Part shown: one piece after another, positions 45,005-56,318 of the stretch
How the letters are laid out: each line of letters begins with the position of its first letter
Position numbering within the stretch: position 1 is the first letter of the stretch
NCBI RefSeq assembly: GCF_000307775.2
Contig: NZ_KK020676.1
Coordinates: 2,504,341-2,568,340 of the forward strand
Direction of reading: 5' to 3'
Origin: Stutzerimonas stutzeri KOS6
GTDB lineage: Bacteria > Pseudomonadota > Gammaproteobacteria > Pseudomonadales > Pseudomonadaceae
DNA: 64,000 bases
Program-made: the position numbers and the translations under genes
The notes under the pieces: generated by a model
Seen by the model: the letters and a program-made list of their open reading frames with translations, nothing else
What the model was told of the DNA's origin: nothing
The model's database searches: none

Positions 45005-46150
45005 CTAGCCCAGCAATCGGGCACCAAGCGCTTCGACCAGCGCCGCCAGCGGCGGGTTGTCACCGGCAATCCGCACCTGGAGCCCGTCGATCTCGCGCCG
45101 CGACGGATAGCGCTTGCGCAGCAGATCGAACGCTGTCCGACGCTGCGCTGCGTCACCGACGAGGCTGCGGCGAAAGTCGGCATCGTCACGACGCGGGTCG
45201 TAGACCGCCCGACACAGCGTCGCCAGCATTGCGGCCGGTTCTGCCGATGCGGCCAACGTCAGTTCGCGCAGCGGCGCCTCAGGCATCAGCTGCGCCAGTT
45301 CGACTCCCGGCTGCAGACCGCGGGCAGCGCAGTATGCCGCATGGATCTGCGCCGTCCCGCGCAGCTTGCCATCCAGGCTGTAGCCCGCAATGTGCGGGGT
45401 GGCGATACGGCACAGGCCGGCAAGCTCGACATCCACCTGCGGCTCGCCCTCCCAGACATCCAACACCGCCTCGAGGTCAGGTCGCTGCAACAGCAGCTCG
45501 CGCAGCGCCGCGTTATCCACCACAGCCCCCCGGCTGGCGTTGATCAGCCAGGCACCGGGCCGCAGCCTGCTCAGCCGCTGCTGATCGAGCAGGTGAAAGG
45601 TCGGCCAGTCGCCGCTCATGCTCAGCGGTGTATGCAGGCTGATCACATCGCATTCGGCGAGCACCTCGTCCAGCGAGACGAAGCCGCCGGCCTCCCGGGC
45701 CTGGCGCGGCGGATCACAGGCGCGCACGTCCCAGCCGAGCCCGCGCAGCACATCGAGCAAGCGCCCGCCCACCTCGCCAGCCCCTACCACGCCGAAACGG
45801 CGACGGGAAAGGACTTCGCCCCGCACTTCGGCCAACGCCAGCAGGCTGCCCAGCACATAATCGACCACACCCCGGGCGTTGCAGCCTGGCGCGCTGGCCC
45901 AGTCGATACCGGCCTGCTGGAAGTAATCGAGATCCAGATGGTCGGTGCCGATGGTGCAGGTGCCGACGAAGCGCACCGCCGTGCCTTCCAGCAGCTCGCG
46001 GTCGACCCGGGTGACCGAACGCACCAGCAGCACATCGACCTGTTCCAGCGCCGCTCGATTTATGCTGCGGCCCGGCATGCGACGTATCTCTCCGAGACTG
46101 GCAAAGAACTCATCGACCAGCGGAATGTTTTCGTCGGCGAGGATGTGCAT
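45005..46150 (-). CDS. pdxB: Erythronate-4-phosphate dehydrogenase
   Basis: PdxB makes the second step of the deoxyxylulose-5-phosphate-dependent route to vitamin B6. The 381-residue enzyme is a D-2-hydroxyacid dehydrogenase with the NAD-binding [16 protein letters not shown], catalytic Arg in [11 protein letters not shown], and catalytic His in [14 protein letters not shown]-terminal PdxB dimerisation domain (about 290-381) sets it apart from other family members. It is downstream of no close partner; dnaX is 88 bp further on in the same direction. Confidence 0.95.
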   Translation of the reverse strand: MHILADENIPLVDEFFASLGEIRRMPGRSINRAALEQVDVLLVRSVTRVDRELLEGTAVRFVGTCTIGTDHLDLDYFQQAGIDWASAPGCNARGVVDYVLGSLLALAEVRGEVLSRRRFGVVGAGEVGGRLLDVLRGLGWDVRACDPPRQAREAGGFVSLDEVLAECDVISLHTPLSMSGDWPTFHLLDQQRLSRLRPGAWLINASRGAVVDNAALRELLLQRPDLEAVLDVWEGEPQVDVELAGLCRIATPHIAGYSLDGKLRGTAQIHAAYCAARGLQPGVELAQLMPEAPLRELTLAASAEPAAMLATLCRAVYDPRRDDADFRRSLVGDAAQRRTAFDLLRKRYPSRREIDGLQVRIAGDNPPLAALVEALGARLLG

Positions 46151-46270
46151 GGCATGGCTCCGTTTGGGGGGAAGCGAATTCTAGACGGTTCGCCAGTGCT
46201 TCGCCGCCTTCCTGAGCGCAGCCTTGGAGCGTAGACTAGCGCGCTTTGTATACAGTCGGAACGCCTCGTG

Positions 46271-47665
46271 ATGCCCACTGAGCTCAGACTCAGACGGGTC
46301 CGCCTTGAACTGCGCACCCTCTTCGCCCTAGCCCTGCCCATGATGATCGCCCAACTGGCCAGTACCGCCATGGGCTTCGTCGATACCGTAATGGCCGGGC
46401 GCGTCAGCCCGCATGACCTGGCTGCGGTCGCGCTGGGTAACTCGATCTGGGTGCCGGTCTACCTGCTGGTCTGCGGGATCACCCTGGCCACCACGCCGAA
46501 CGTCGCGCAGCGCTTCGGCGCAGGCAGTCATGCCGAAATCGGCCCCCTGGTGCGTCAGGCACTGTGGATGGGCGCAGGCATCGGCGTGACCAGCGCCCTG
46601 CTGATGTGGAACGCCCAACCGGTACTGCGTCTGATGCGCGTCGAGCCTGCCTTGATCGAGCCGACCATGGCCTACCTGCGCGCCGTCGCCTGTGGCTTCC
46701 CCGCCGTGGCGCTGTATCAGGTTTTGCGTTGTTTCAGCGATGGCTTGGGCCATCCGCGACCAAGCATGGTGATCGGCCTGCTCGGCTTGTTGCTGAACAT
46801 CCCGCTGAACTATGTCTTCATCTACGGCAAGCTCGGCATGCCGGCGCTCGGTGGGGTCGGCTGTGGCGTATCCACGGCCCTGGTGATGCTTTTCATGCTG
46901 GTGTCCATGAGCCTCTGGGTGAAGCGCGCCGCGGCCTACCAGGCGAGTCAGCTGTTCTCCCATTTCGAATGGCCGCGCTGGCCCATGCTTCGCCACTTGC
47001 TGTCGGTTGGCGTCCCGATCGGTATCGCCGTGTTTGCCGAAGCCAGCATCTTTTCCGTGATCGCCCTGCTGATCGGCGCACTGGGTGCGACGGTCGTCGC
47101 CGGCCACCAGATCGCCCTGAATTTCACATCGCTGATCTTCATGATTCCGTTGTCACTGGGGATGGCCGTGACCGTGCGTATCGGCCAGGAACTGGGCCGC
47201 AACGCCCCGCGGAATGCCCGCTTCGTCGCTGGCGTGGGGATTGCCGCAGCCTTGGTCTACGCCTGCTTCTCGGCCAGCGCCATGCTGCTTTTCAGCGAGC
47301 AGATCGCCCGGATCTATACGCCGGACCCGGCCGTGATCGCGGTCGCCGCCAGCCTGTTCTTCTATGCTGCGCTGTTCCAGTTCTCGGATGTGATCCAGGT
47401 AACGGCCGCTGGGGCATTGCGCGGTTATCAGGACACCCGAATGACCATGATCTACACGCTGTTCGCCTACTGGGGCATCGGTCTGCCGGTAGGGTACCTG
47501 CTGGGACTGACCGATCACCTTGGCACCGCCAGCGGGCCGAGCGGCCTATGGCAGGGCCTTATCGCCGGCCTGAGCTGCGCGGCGCTGTTGCTCAGCGTGC
47601 GCCTGGCGCGCAGCGCTCGACATGAAATACGGCGGCATAAGGTGCTACGCAGAACCGCAGCATGA
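46271..47665 (+). CDS. MATE-family multidrug efflux transporter
   Basis: A 464-residue inner-membrane exporter with twelve helices in two similar halves, and the NorM-type motifs MIAQLASTAMGFVDTVMAGR and EASIFSVIALLIGALGATVVAGHQIALN. Members expel cationic drugs using Na+ or H+. Start at ATG 46271; an adjacent GTG at 46268 is possible. It is divergent from pdxB over about 120 bp and converges on the cNMP-rhodanese gene. Confidence 0.93.
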   Translation: MPTELRLRRVRLELRTLFALALPMMIAQLASTAMGFVDTVMAGRVSPHDLAAVALGNSIWVPVYLLVCGITLATTPNVAQRFGAGSHAEIGPLVRQALWMGAGIGVTSALLMWNAQPVLRLMRVEPALIEPTMAYLRAVACGFPAVALYQVLRCFSDGLGHPRPSMVIGLLGLLLNIPLNYVFIYGKLGMPALGGVGCGVSTALVMLFMLVSMSLWVKRAAAYQASQLFSHFEWPRWPMLRHLLSVGVPIGIAVFAEASIFSVIALLIGALGATVVAGHQIALNFTSLIFMIPLSLGMAVTVRIGQELGRNAPRNARFVAGVGIAAALVYACFSASAMLLFSEQIARIYTPDPAVIAVAASLFFYAALFQFSDVIQVTAAGALRGYQDTRMTMIYTLFAYWGIGLPVGYLLGLTDHLGTASGPSGLWQGLIAGLSCAALLLSVRLARSARHEIRRHKVLRRTAA

Positions 47666-47675
47666 GCCAGTCGCC

Positions 47676-48779
47676 TCAGAGACTGCGCTCAATGCGGCCG
47701 TCGGATCGTGCCAGGTAGCCGCTGCCGCACTCCCAGAGCAGCGCCGCTCGATCCTCCATGCCGAGCGCGTCGAGACCACCCCGAAGCGCATAGGCGCAGA
47801 AGCCGAGCTGAGTCAGCAGGAACACCGCATTGGCGCTGCGCTTGCCGCTTTCGCAGTAGCACAGGTAGGTGCGTTGCGGGTCCAGCAGGCGGGTCTTCAT
47901 ACGCAACAGGTGCAGAGGCATATGCAGTGCCTGCATGGCATGACCCCGCTCGTAATCTTCGAGCTGGCGCACATCCAGCCACTGGGCGCCGCAGCCGAGC
48001 AGATCGGCCACCTCGGCAAGACCGACCTCGGCGACCACCGGAGCCTTGAGCAGCTCGAGGAAGTCGGCCCGATCGAGGCGCAGCACACAACCGTCTTCGA
48101 TCATCACGACACTGGCGTTGCGCGCACAGTCTTCCAGCAGCGCCTCTTCGCCAAAGCACGCACCAGGCTCCAGTTCGGCGAGCAACTGCCGGCCGTTATC
48201 GGCATTCTTCAGTACCTGGGCACGACCACTCTTGAGGAAGTAACAGCAATCGCCAGCCTCACCTTCACGCAGCAGGGCTTGCCCTGCCGTCGACTCGATG
48301 CTCACGAGCCGATTGAGCATGCTGCGGATGTTCACTGGCGGCACCTGGGCAAACAGCGGATTTTCCAGCAATCGCTCCAACCACACCTCCACCTCGCCCT
48401 CCATGGACAATTCCAGCAATACATCCTGAAGGGCCTGGCGCCAGGACAGCAGCCGCTCAAGCTCGCCACTGTCGATCGACAGCAACAGGCAATCGTCCAG
48501 CGCTCGCACTTCCCCGGGCAGGCTCAACGAAAGACGGTGTAGCGCCGCGGGGGTACCGGCATGCAGCAGCGTCTGCTGACCATCGCTGCCGGTTAGCAGC
48601 AACCGCCCCGAAAGAAGGTAATCGTGCGTTTCGCCCCGCCCGAGGCCTCGCTCGAGCACCTGGCCAGCCCCTAGCTGGCAAGGGACCAGCCGAGTACGCA
48701 CCTGCCACAGCTGGCGGGGCGACAGGCCGTCGAGCGGTACCAGCTTGCGCAACTGGTCGGGGTGCAGCGGTCGGTTCAT
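47676..48779 (-). CDS. Double cyclic-nucleotide-binding-type and rhodanese fusion protein
   Basis: The 367-residue cytosolic protein has a degenerate cNMP-like domain (about 15-120) and a better one (135-245) with the phosphate-binding-cassette pattern FGEEALLEDCARNAS (209-223). A rhodanese domain (255-350) follows, with an active-site loop CESGKRS (Cys309 to Ser315). The plan suggests a sulfur-transfer enzyme switched by a small ligand, but no DNA-binding domain is present. It is third in an operon, 18 bp after a PLP enzyme gene. Ligand and partner are unknown. Confidence 0.85.
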   Translation of the reverse strand: MNRPLHPDQLRKLVPLDGLSPRQLWQVRTRLVPCQLGAGQVLERGLGRGETHDYLLSGRLLLTGSDGQQTLLHAGTPAALHRLSLSLPGEVRALDDCLLLSIDSGELERLLSWRQALQDVLLELSMEGEVEVWLERLLENPLFAQVPPVNIRSMLNRLVSIESTAGQALLREGEAGDCCYFLKSGRAQVLKNADNGRQLLAELEPGACFGEEALLEDCARNASVVMIEDGCVLRLDRADFLELLKAPVVAEVGLAEVADLLGCGAQWLDVRQLEDYERGHAMQALHMPLHLLRMKTRLLDPQRTYLCYCESGKRSANAVFLLTQLGFCAYALRGGLDALGMEDRAALLWECGSGYLARSDGRIERSL

Positions 48780-48797
48780 CCTGGCAAACCCGAGGCT

Positions 48798-49748
48798 CTA
48801 TCCATCCATCAGCCGTTTCAGTTCGACCTGAGCGGCACGGCTGCCCTGCAGTCCGCCCGTGTGAACAAAAACCAGGCGGGCGCCCGAGGGAAAATAACCG
48901 CGCTCGACATAAAGGCGCAATGCCATCAATGCCTTTGCGGTATAGATCGGATCCAGGGGCACACCAGCATCGCGCTCAGTGGCCTGGATGAACTGGGCGA
49001 GTTCCTTGTCGAAACGGCCAAAGCCCCCGCGACTGGCGTCCAGAAGCTGATAGTCGGCCTGCGTCATGCCCGCTTCGGCCAGCAGTTCGCTCACACACCG
49101 GTCGACCGCATGCGAGGGCGGCCCCGCCAACGCGCCGAATACCGGATGTCGACCTGCTTCGCCAATGGCCATCCCGGCGACGGTAGTCCCGGTCCCGGCA
49201 GCGAGCCAGATCGCGTCGTAGTCATCCCAGCCAACCGCTGCCAGGGCGCAACGCAAGCGGCGCACCAGGTCGGCGCAACCCAGCGCGCCGAGTAAACCGC
49301 CACCGCCCTCGGGAACGCTGTAGAAGCCCGGATAGCATTCCTGCCAGGGCTCCCAGAAGCCAGGCAGATTGCGCGCCCGATAACCACCATAGCCGAGCCA
49401 GTGCAAGCGCATGCCAGAGGCTCGCAGGTCGGTTACCGTCGGCGTGTCCTGCTCGTGACCGCGCAGCAAGCCGACCGTTGCCAGGCCGAAACGTCGGCCG
49501 GCGGCCGCCAGCGCATGCAGATGATTGGAATGGGCACCGCCAAGGCTGATCAGTCCGCCCGCGCTAACGCCCCGGGCCGCTTCCAGATGCCTGACGAGCT
49601 TGAACCACTTGTTGCCCGACAGCTCCGGATCCACCAGGTCGAGCCGCAGCACCGCAGCCTCCACGCCACTGCGCTGCAGCCATTCCAGCGACAGCGGCTG
49701 CAGGATCAGCGGAGCATCCGGACCGATGCGGGTATTCAGCAGAGGCAC
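48798..49748 (-). CDS. PLP-dependent ACC deaminase / D-cysteine desulfhydrase-like enzyme
   Basis: A 316-residue fold-type II PLP enzyme. The cofactor Lys is Lys47 in LSGNKWFKL; the phosphate-binding glycine run is AAGTGTTVAG; and SLGGAHSNHLHALAAAG is the family substrate loop. Sequence alone cannot separate deamination of aminocyclopropane carboxylate from D-cysteine desulfhydration; the latter fits the downstream rhodanese gene better, as it would free sulfide. It lies 5 bp after the coiled-coil gene. Confidence 0.85.
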   Translation of the reverse strand: MPLLNTRIGPDAPLILQPLSLEWLQRSGVEAAVLRLDLVDPELSGNKWFKLVRHLEAARGVSAGGLISLGGAHSNHLHALAAAGRRFGLATVGLLRGHEQDTPTVTDLRASGMRLHWLGYGGYRARNLPGFWEPWQECYPGFYSVPEGGGGLLGALGCADLVRRLRCALAAVGWDDYDAIWLAAGTGTTVAGMAIGEAGRHPVFGALAGPPSHAVDRCVSELLAEAGMTQADYQLLDASRGGFGRFDKELAQFIQATERDAGVPLDPIYTAKALMALRLYVERGYFPSGARLVFVHTGGLQGSRAAQVELKRLMDG

Positions 49749-49753
49749 GTCGT

Positions 49754-51112
49754 TCAGCTACCGGCGCGCTGCCGGTCTTCCTTGCGGTGCCGGGCGCAGC
49801 AGTTCGACGCACCGATCACGAAGCGAGCCGGCGAGTCGATCCTGTCCAGTGGCATCGCGCAGCGCTCACCGCTCGGCAAGGTCGCGACACAGGCTGGGAT
49901 CTGATAGTGCTCCAGCCACTGTCGGTACTGTTCTTCCGCAACCAGGCACTTGGCAGCGGCATAGGCCATTGGGTTGGCGCGGTAACGTGCCAGGTCCTGC
50001 ACGGCAATGGTCAGATGCCCGGCGCCGGGATGGTAGGCCATGAACACCACGCCCTGGCGCGACAGCTCCTCAGGCACACGATCGACACTGCGGCGAAGCT
50101 CATCGCACTCGGCCTTCAGCCGCTGGATCTCCTCTTCGAGCTGAGCATCCAGCTCGTTGCGATAGGCCAGCTCGACATCGCGGATCGCTACCTGCTCCCT
50201 GTACTCGGCGACCGCCGCGGCAATGCGTGCCTGCGCTTCGTGTTCGAACTGGTCACGGGCTGCGCTTACCTCGACCCGACCATTCGCTTCCAGCGTACGT
50301 AGCTGCCTGCTCATCTCTTCACGCGCCGTCTGGAAGCTTTCGCCCTGCGCGGCCAGCTGCGCGTGCAGGCTCGTGTTGATATCGCTCTGCTGCTGCAGCT
50401 GTTGCTGCAGTGAACGGAGCTCGTCCTGCAGCAGCCTGCGCTCCTTCTCCGCGCCAGCGCGCAGCCTGCTTGTTTCCTCTTCGCGCAGACGCTCGAGATT
50501 GGCAATGCGCTGACGCTGCTGCCTGATCAGCAACGCCGCCTTCTGTCGCTGTTCCCGCGCATGCGCCTCGGAACGCCTGACGGCCGCCTCCCTGGCCACC
50601 TCAGCGGCATACCAGGTGTCCTCGGCAACCATTTGCAACCGCTCGGCAGGCACCGTCAGGGGCAAGTCCTCATCGACCAGCAAACCGAGCTGGTTGCGCT
50701 TGATGGTTTCACGCAAAACCACCAGGTCGTTGCGCTCGGCGGTCAACTTCGGGTCCCACATGTGCATCTGATGCCAGGACACCGGGCACTGGCTGCGGCA
50801 GGCCAGGCGGATAGGCCCGGCCCCCATGTCCGGGCCACGCCCGGTACGCTCGGCCAGTTGGCGCAACGGAATGTTCCAGCCCGAGTCGGCAGAGCCATCG
50901 TCGTTGAAGTCGAGACAGAAGAACACCGCGGCACGAATCTGCAGCCGTGGATTGATCATCACGTAAACGGCGCACATCTGGCGGTCGGCAAATTCGGGAA
51001 GCGCGACCACTCCATCCAGCACCGCCTCGAACTCCGGATACAGCATTTCCTTGCAGACGGTACCTTCGTTGAAGAACAGCACGGCTTCGACCATCTGCGG
51101 TTTGTTCTGCAT
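49754..51112 (-). CDS. Coiled-coil protein of unknown function with Cys/His C-terminus
   Basis: A 452-residue soluble protein. The N-terminal part (about 1-160) is globular and unrecognised, with VEAVLFFNEGTVCKEML at the start and a Cys pair (RLACRSQCPVSWHQMH). A long charged coiled coil spans roughly 160-350 (Arg/Glu/Gln rich). A C-terminal globular part ends with two Cys, then CCARH, which could bind metal. AAGGAAG precedes the ATG. It begins an operon with the PLP enzyme and the cNMP-rhodanese protein. I cannot name the family; some pseudomonad homologues may carry vague chromosome-partition labels, without support here. Confidence 0.75.
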   Translation of the reverse strand: MQNKPQMVEAVLFFNEGTVCKEMLYPEFEAVLDGVVALPEFADRQMCAVYVMINPRLQIRAAVFFCLDFNDDGSADSGWNIPLRQLAERTGRGPDMGAGPIRLACRSQCPVSWHQMHMWDPKLTAERNDLVVLRETIKRNQLGLLVDEDLPLTVPAERLQMVAEDTWYAAEVAREAAVRRSEAHAREQRQKAALLIRQQRQRIANLERLREEETSRLRAGAEKERRLLQDELRSLQQQLQQQSDINTSLHAQLAAQGESFQTAREEMSRQLRTLEANGRVEVSAARDQFEHEAQARIAAAVAEYREQVAIRDVELAYRNELDAQLEEEIQRLKAECDELRRSVDRVPEELSRQGVVFMAYHPGAGHLTIAVQDLARYRANPMAYAAAKCLVAEEQYRQWLEHYQIPACVATLPSGERCAMPLDRIDSPARFVIGASNCCARHRKEDRQRAGS

Positions 51113-51300
51113 GCTCGACTTCCTTTCTCGCCCGTAACAGCGAGCCAGCGAATTCCGGGAGCAAAGCAGCGCCCGCCCCGTTGGTGCCGCAAGTTTAGGG
51201 GAAATGTCAAAGCAGGCAATGTGACTGGGTTGGCAGGCAATTCCCGCATCGGACGCCGTCCGGCAAGACGCCCTGCGGATTTGCGATGAGCTTGGCTAAA

Positions 51301-51738
51301 TCACCCGCCGCCGTAGGCTGCGAGGCGACGCTTCATCTCGTCGCCCAGCGCCTGCAGCGCGCTCATCGGCCTGATCATGACCTCGAATTCGACGATCCTG
51401 CCTGCCTCGTCGAAGCGGATCAGGTCGATGCCCTTGAGCTCGCGGCTGCCCACGCGGGCGCTGAATTCGAGAACGACATCGGTGCCCTGCACGCTCGCCA
51501 GCTCCCGGTGGTAGCGGAACTCCTCGAAGACCTGCAGCACGGTGTTGAGGATCAGATTGACCGCCGCCGCACCCTCGTAGGGCTTGTGCGCCATCGGTGA
51601 GTGAAACACCGCCTGGGGATGCAACAGCTCAGGCAGGCGGCTCAGATCGCGCTCGCCGATCATTCGATGCCAGACCTGCAGGCTGCTCGCAGCACCCGGC
51701 TGCAACAGGGTTGCGCCCGCGTCCTTCTCCTCATTCAC
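51301..51738 (-). CDS. NTF2-like / SnoaL-fold protein
   Basis: A 145-residue alpha+beta barrel protein of the NTF2-like superfamily, with VWHRMIGERDLSRLPELLHPQAVFHSP at the front and KGIDLIRFDEAGRIVEFEVMIRP near the end. Start is the GTG at 51738, with GGAGG ten bases ahead; the longer frame up to 51831 lies inside fadH. It is 16 bp after the fadH stop, so co-transcribed with it. Reaction unknown; many relatives are ketosteroid-isomerase-like or non-enzymatic. Confidence 0.8.
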   Translation of the reverse strand: MNEEKDAGATLLQPGAASSLQVWHRMIGERDLSRLPELLHPQAVFHSPMAHKPYEGAAAVNLILNTVLQVFEEFRYHRELASVQGTDVVLEFSARVGSRELKGIDLIRFDEAGRIVEFEVMIRPMSALQALGDEMKRRLAAYGGG

Positions 51739-51754
51739 CGGCGACCTCCGAAAC

Positions 51755-53903
<2,149 letters not shown>

Positions 53904-53973
53904 CAGCGCAAAACGCTTGGCAACAGGCATCGCCTTACCTAGGCTGTCAGGGTCCATCACAGCTCCGCATCCA

Positions 53974-54987
53974 ATGCGCACCTCATTCAAGCTCGCCCTG
54001 CTGCTATTCCTCGCCGGCGCTTCGCTGGTGGCCTACATCGACTGGACTCGTGACCGTCGCAGTGGTCCCCTGCTGTCCGATCTGCGTACCCTGCCCATCG
54101 ACAGCCGCGGGCAGGCCGGCACCGATGGCAACCTGCTGGGTATCGAAACGCGGCTGCAACCGGCTGATTACCAGAGTCGTGAAAGGCTGCAGCTGAAGTT
54201 TCGAACCTACCTTCTGCAAGCCGCCGAAGCCGGCATGCTCAACGAGCGAACCGTGGTCGTGCTGCCCGAGCATGTCGGTACGGGCTTGTTCGCCCTGGGT
54301 GAAAAGCCGCAAGTGCAGCAGGCCCGCACGTTGCGCGATGCGATGCAGTGGATGGCCCTCAGCAATCCAGGCGGCTACCTGCGGGCACTGACCGGCAACC
54401 AGAGCGATGATCGACGCACCGACGCCGTGCTGCGACTGAAAGCACGACAGATGGCCGAGGACTACCAGGCGGTCTTCGGTGGCCTTGCCCGAGAGTTCGG
54501 CGTAACCCTGGTGGCAGGCTCGATCGTGCTGCCGGAGCCGTACCTGGAAAACGACCGGCTCAGGATCGGCGATGGCCCCCTGCGCCAGGTCAGCCTGACC
54601 TTCGATGGCCGTGGCCAACCGTTGGGAAGCTTGCAGTACAAGTATGCGCTGAGCCGCTACGAGCGCCGCTACAGCCTGGCGCCCGCCGCGGAACCACGAC
54701 ACCTCATTGAAACGCCGGCCGGCCCCCTGGCGGTACTGTTGGGTTGTGATGCCTACCAACAGCGACCGCCCGCGCAGGCCAGGCTGCTGGCGATACCCGG
54801 GGCACTGGATGATCCGCGAGCCAGTTGTGCAGGCACGCTCGATGACGGACTGGCCGAACGGCCGCAGATGGCCGTGCACACACTGGCAGTCCCCTGGAAC
54901 CTGCTCGGCTCGCCGCGCCGTCCAGCCCCGCCGGGTCATGGCGTCCCGGTGCAAATCAAGAACCAGTGGCTCGGTCGCGCGCCATGA
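53974..54987 (+). CDS. Membrane-anchored nitrilase-like carbon-nitrogen hydrolase
   Basis: A 337-residue protein with an N-terminal membrane helix (about 6-22) and a nitrilase-superfamily domain. The catalytic Glu-Lys-Cys triad can be placed at Glu99 (VVLPEH), Lys223 (YKYAL) and Cys258 (LLGCDAY). Apart from these sites the sequence is divergent, so the substrate is unknown. The ATG at 53974 is preferred to an upstream TTG. Its stop overlaps the AraC regulator start by ATGA. Confidence 0.75.
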   Translation: MRTSFKLALLLFLAGASLVAYIDWTRDRRSGPLLSDLRTLPIDSRGQAGTDGNLLGIETRLQPADYQSRERLQLKFRTYLLQAAEAGMLNERTVVVLPEHVGTGLFALGEKPQVQQARTLRDAMQWMALSNPGGYLRALTGNQSDDRRTDAVLRLKARQMAEDYQAVFGGLAREFGVTLVAGSIVLPEPYLENDRLRIGDGPLRQVSLTFDGRGQPLGSLQYKYALSRYERRYSLAPAAEPRHLIETPAGPLAVLLGCDAYQQRPPAQARLLAIPGALDDPRASCAGTLDDGLAERPQMAVHTLAVPWNLLGSPRRPAPPGHGVPVQIKNQWLGRAP

Positions 54988-56021
54988 ATGCGCAGCGCGT
55001 ACGCCTGGGTGATCTGTCGGTCGGTTTCCTGCACAGCCTCGGCGAAGCATTGCAGCTGTATGGGCAGGACCCTCAACCACTGCTGCTGGCCTATGGACTG
55101 GATGCCGAGCGCCTCGCCGAGCCGCATGCACGGCTGTCGATCCCCCGCTACATGCGGCTGGGGCATGCGGCCATCCAGCTTGCCGGCGATGCCGCGCTGG
55201 GTCTGGAGATGGGCCGCTTGCGCAAACCCAGCCACCTCGGCCTTGCCGGCCTGACTGCGGCCCAGGCGCCCACGGTGCGCGAGGCCGCACGGGCACTGAT
55301 CCGCTACGAAGCGCTGTACGCATCCAACTACCGGGGTAGTTCGAGCCTTCACGAAGACGCGTCCGGAGCCTGGCTACGCTTCTACTCCATCAGTCCGTAC
55401 AACGCCTACAACCGCTTCGTGGTCGATACCGTGCTCGCCAGCTGGGTCACGCAGCTGGCATGCCTGAGCGGACAGTCAGTGTCGCCGACTGCAGTACATA
55501 TCGAATTCGAAGCCCCGGATTACGCTCCGCGCTACGAAGCGCTGTTCGGCCGCCCGGTGACGTTCGGCGCCGAAGCCAATCAGCTGCAGTTGGACCAGCG
55601 CACCCTCTCCCTGCGCAACCCAGAGCACTGCCCTGGCACCTGGCGGCATCTGCTCGAACTATGCGAGGCCGAACTGGAACGGCGCACCCGCACTCGCAGT
55701 CTGCGCGAGCGGGTGGCACAGATACTCGGCCCGCTGCTCAAGGGCCAGGAGCCGGACCTGCAACAGATTGCGGCACGCCTGCAAATGCCGCCCTGGACAC
55801 TGCGGCGCAAACTGGCAGATGAAGGCAGCAGCTATCGCGCGATCCTCAACGACACCCGCCGCGACCTGGCGATGGCCTATATCCGCGACACCGAGTCGGC
55901 ATTTGGCGAGATCGCCTGGCTGCTCGGCTTTTCGTCCGCGGAAGCGTTCCAGCGCGCCTTCAAACGCTGGAGCGGACGGACGCCCGGCGACTACCGACGC
56001 GCTCAGCGCCGCAGCGGCTGA
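54984..56021 (+). CDS. AraC-family transcriptional regulator
   Basis: A 345-residue regulator. The N-terminal ligand domain (about 15-200) resembles the arabinose-binding-like type of the OruR/ArgR-like subgroup. Two C-terminal helix-turn-helices (about 235-340) end in IAWLLGFSSAEAFQRAFKRWSGRTPGDYR. The start at 54984 overlaps the nitrilase-like gene (ATGA). By position it probably controls that gene and the divergent fadH. Confidence 0.92.
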   Translation: MNAQRVRLGDLSVGFLHSLGEALQLYGQDPQPLLLAYGLDAERLAEPHARLSIPRYMRLGHAAIQLAGDAALGLEMGRLRKPSHLGLAGLTAAQAPTVREAARALIRYEALYASNYRGSSSLHEDASGAWLRFYSISPYNAYNRFVVDTVLASWVTQLACLSGQSVSPTAVHIEFEAPDYAPRYEALFGRPVTFGAEANQLQLDQRTLSLRNPEHCPGTWRHLLELCEAELERRTRTRSLRERVAQILGPLLKGQEPDLQQIAARLQMPPWTLRRKLADEGSSYRAILNDTRRDLAMAYIRDTESAFGEIAWLLGFSSAEAFQRAFKRWSGRTPGDYRRAQRRSG

Positions 56022-56048
56022 GCAGATACGGGTCGCATGGGTGGGTTT

Positions 56049-56135
56049 TCAAAGCTCGACGGCATCCTCGGCGCAGTCCGGGTGATCCTGCTCGGCCGCG
56101 TGCCACTCCAATAGCTCGTCCTGATAATCGTCCAT
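56049..56135 (-). CDS. Putative 28-residue acidic small protein
   Basis: A short frame, ATG at 56135 and TGA at 56049, with AGGAG at a correct distance before it. The predicted peptide (MDDYQDELLEWHAAEQDHP and nine further residues) is strongly acidic with one Cys and one Trp. It is too short for usual gene finding. It lies in the gap between the DUF2474 gene and the AraC gene's end, on the same strand as cioAB. It could be the tail of the cio transcript or an independent microprotein. Whether it is conserved cannot be judged here. Confidence 0.5.
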   Translation of the reverse strand: MDDYQDELLEWHAAEQDHPDCAEDAVEL

Positions 56136-56290
56136 AGAAGACTCCTGCTTTGTCTGCATTGCCTGGCGGGTGATGGACGAACCTTCAAGGTTCATGCCAG
56201 TTACCCTACAAGCCGCGGATGAAGCGGATGTGACAGCACCGGCTGGAGCCGGGCATGATCGGGCCGAAGCCGAACCGGTACCTGCCGTCC

Positions 56291-56318
56291 TGCCAACGCC
56301 CCATGACGGGGCACGGCA
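56291..56318 (-). terminator. Hairpin just after the DUF2474 gene
   Basis: GCCCC-ATGAC-GGGGC (56298-56312), flanked by TGCC/GGCA arms across a small internal loop, starts at the base following the stop of the preceding small gene. It probably ends or stabilises the cioAB transcript. The neighbouring gap (56136-56290) also has a GAACCTT-C-AAGGTTC palindrome at 56179-56193. Confidence 0.5.
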
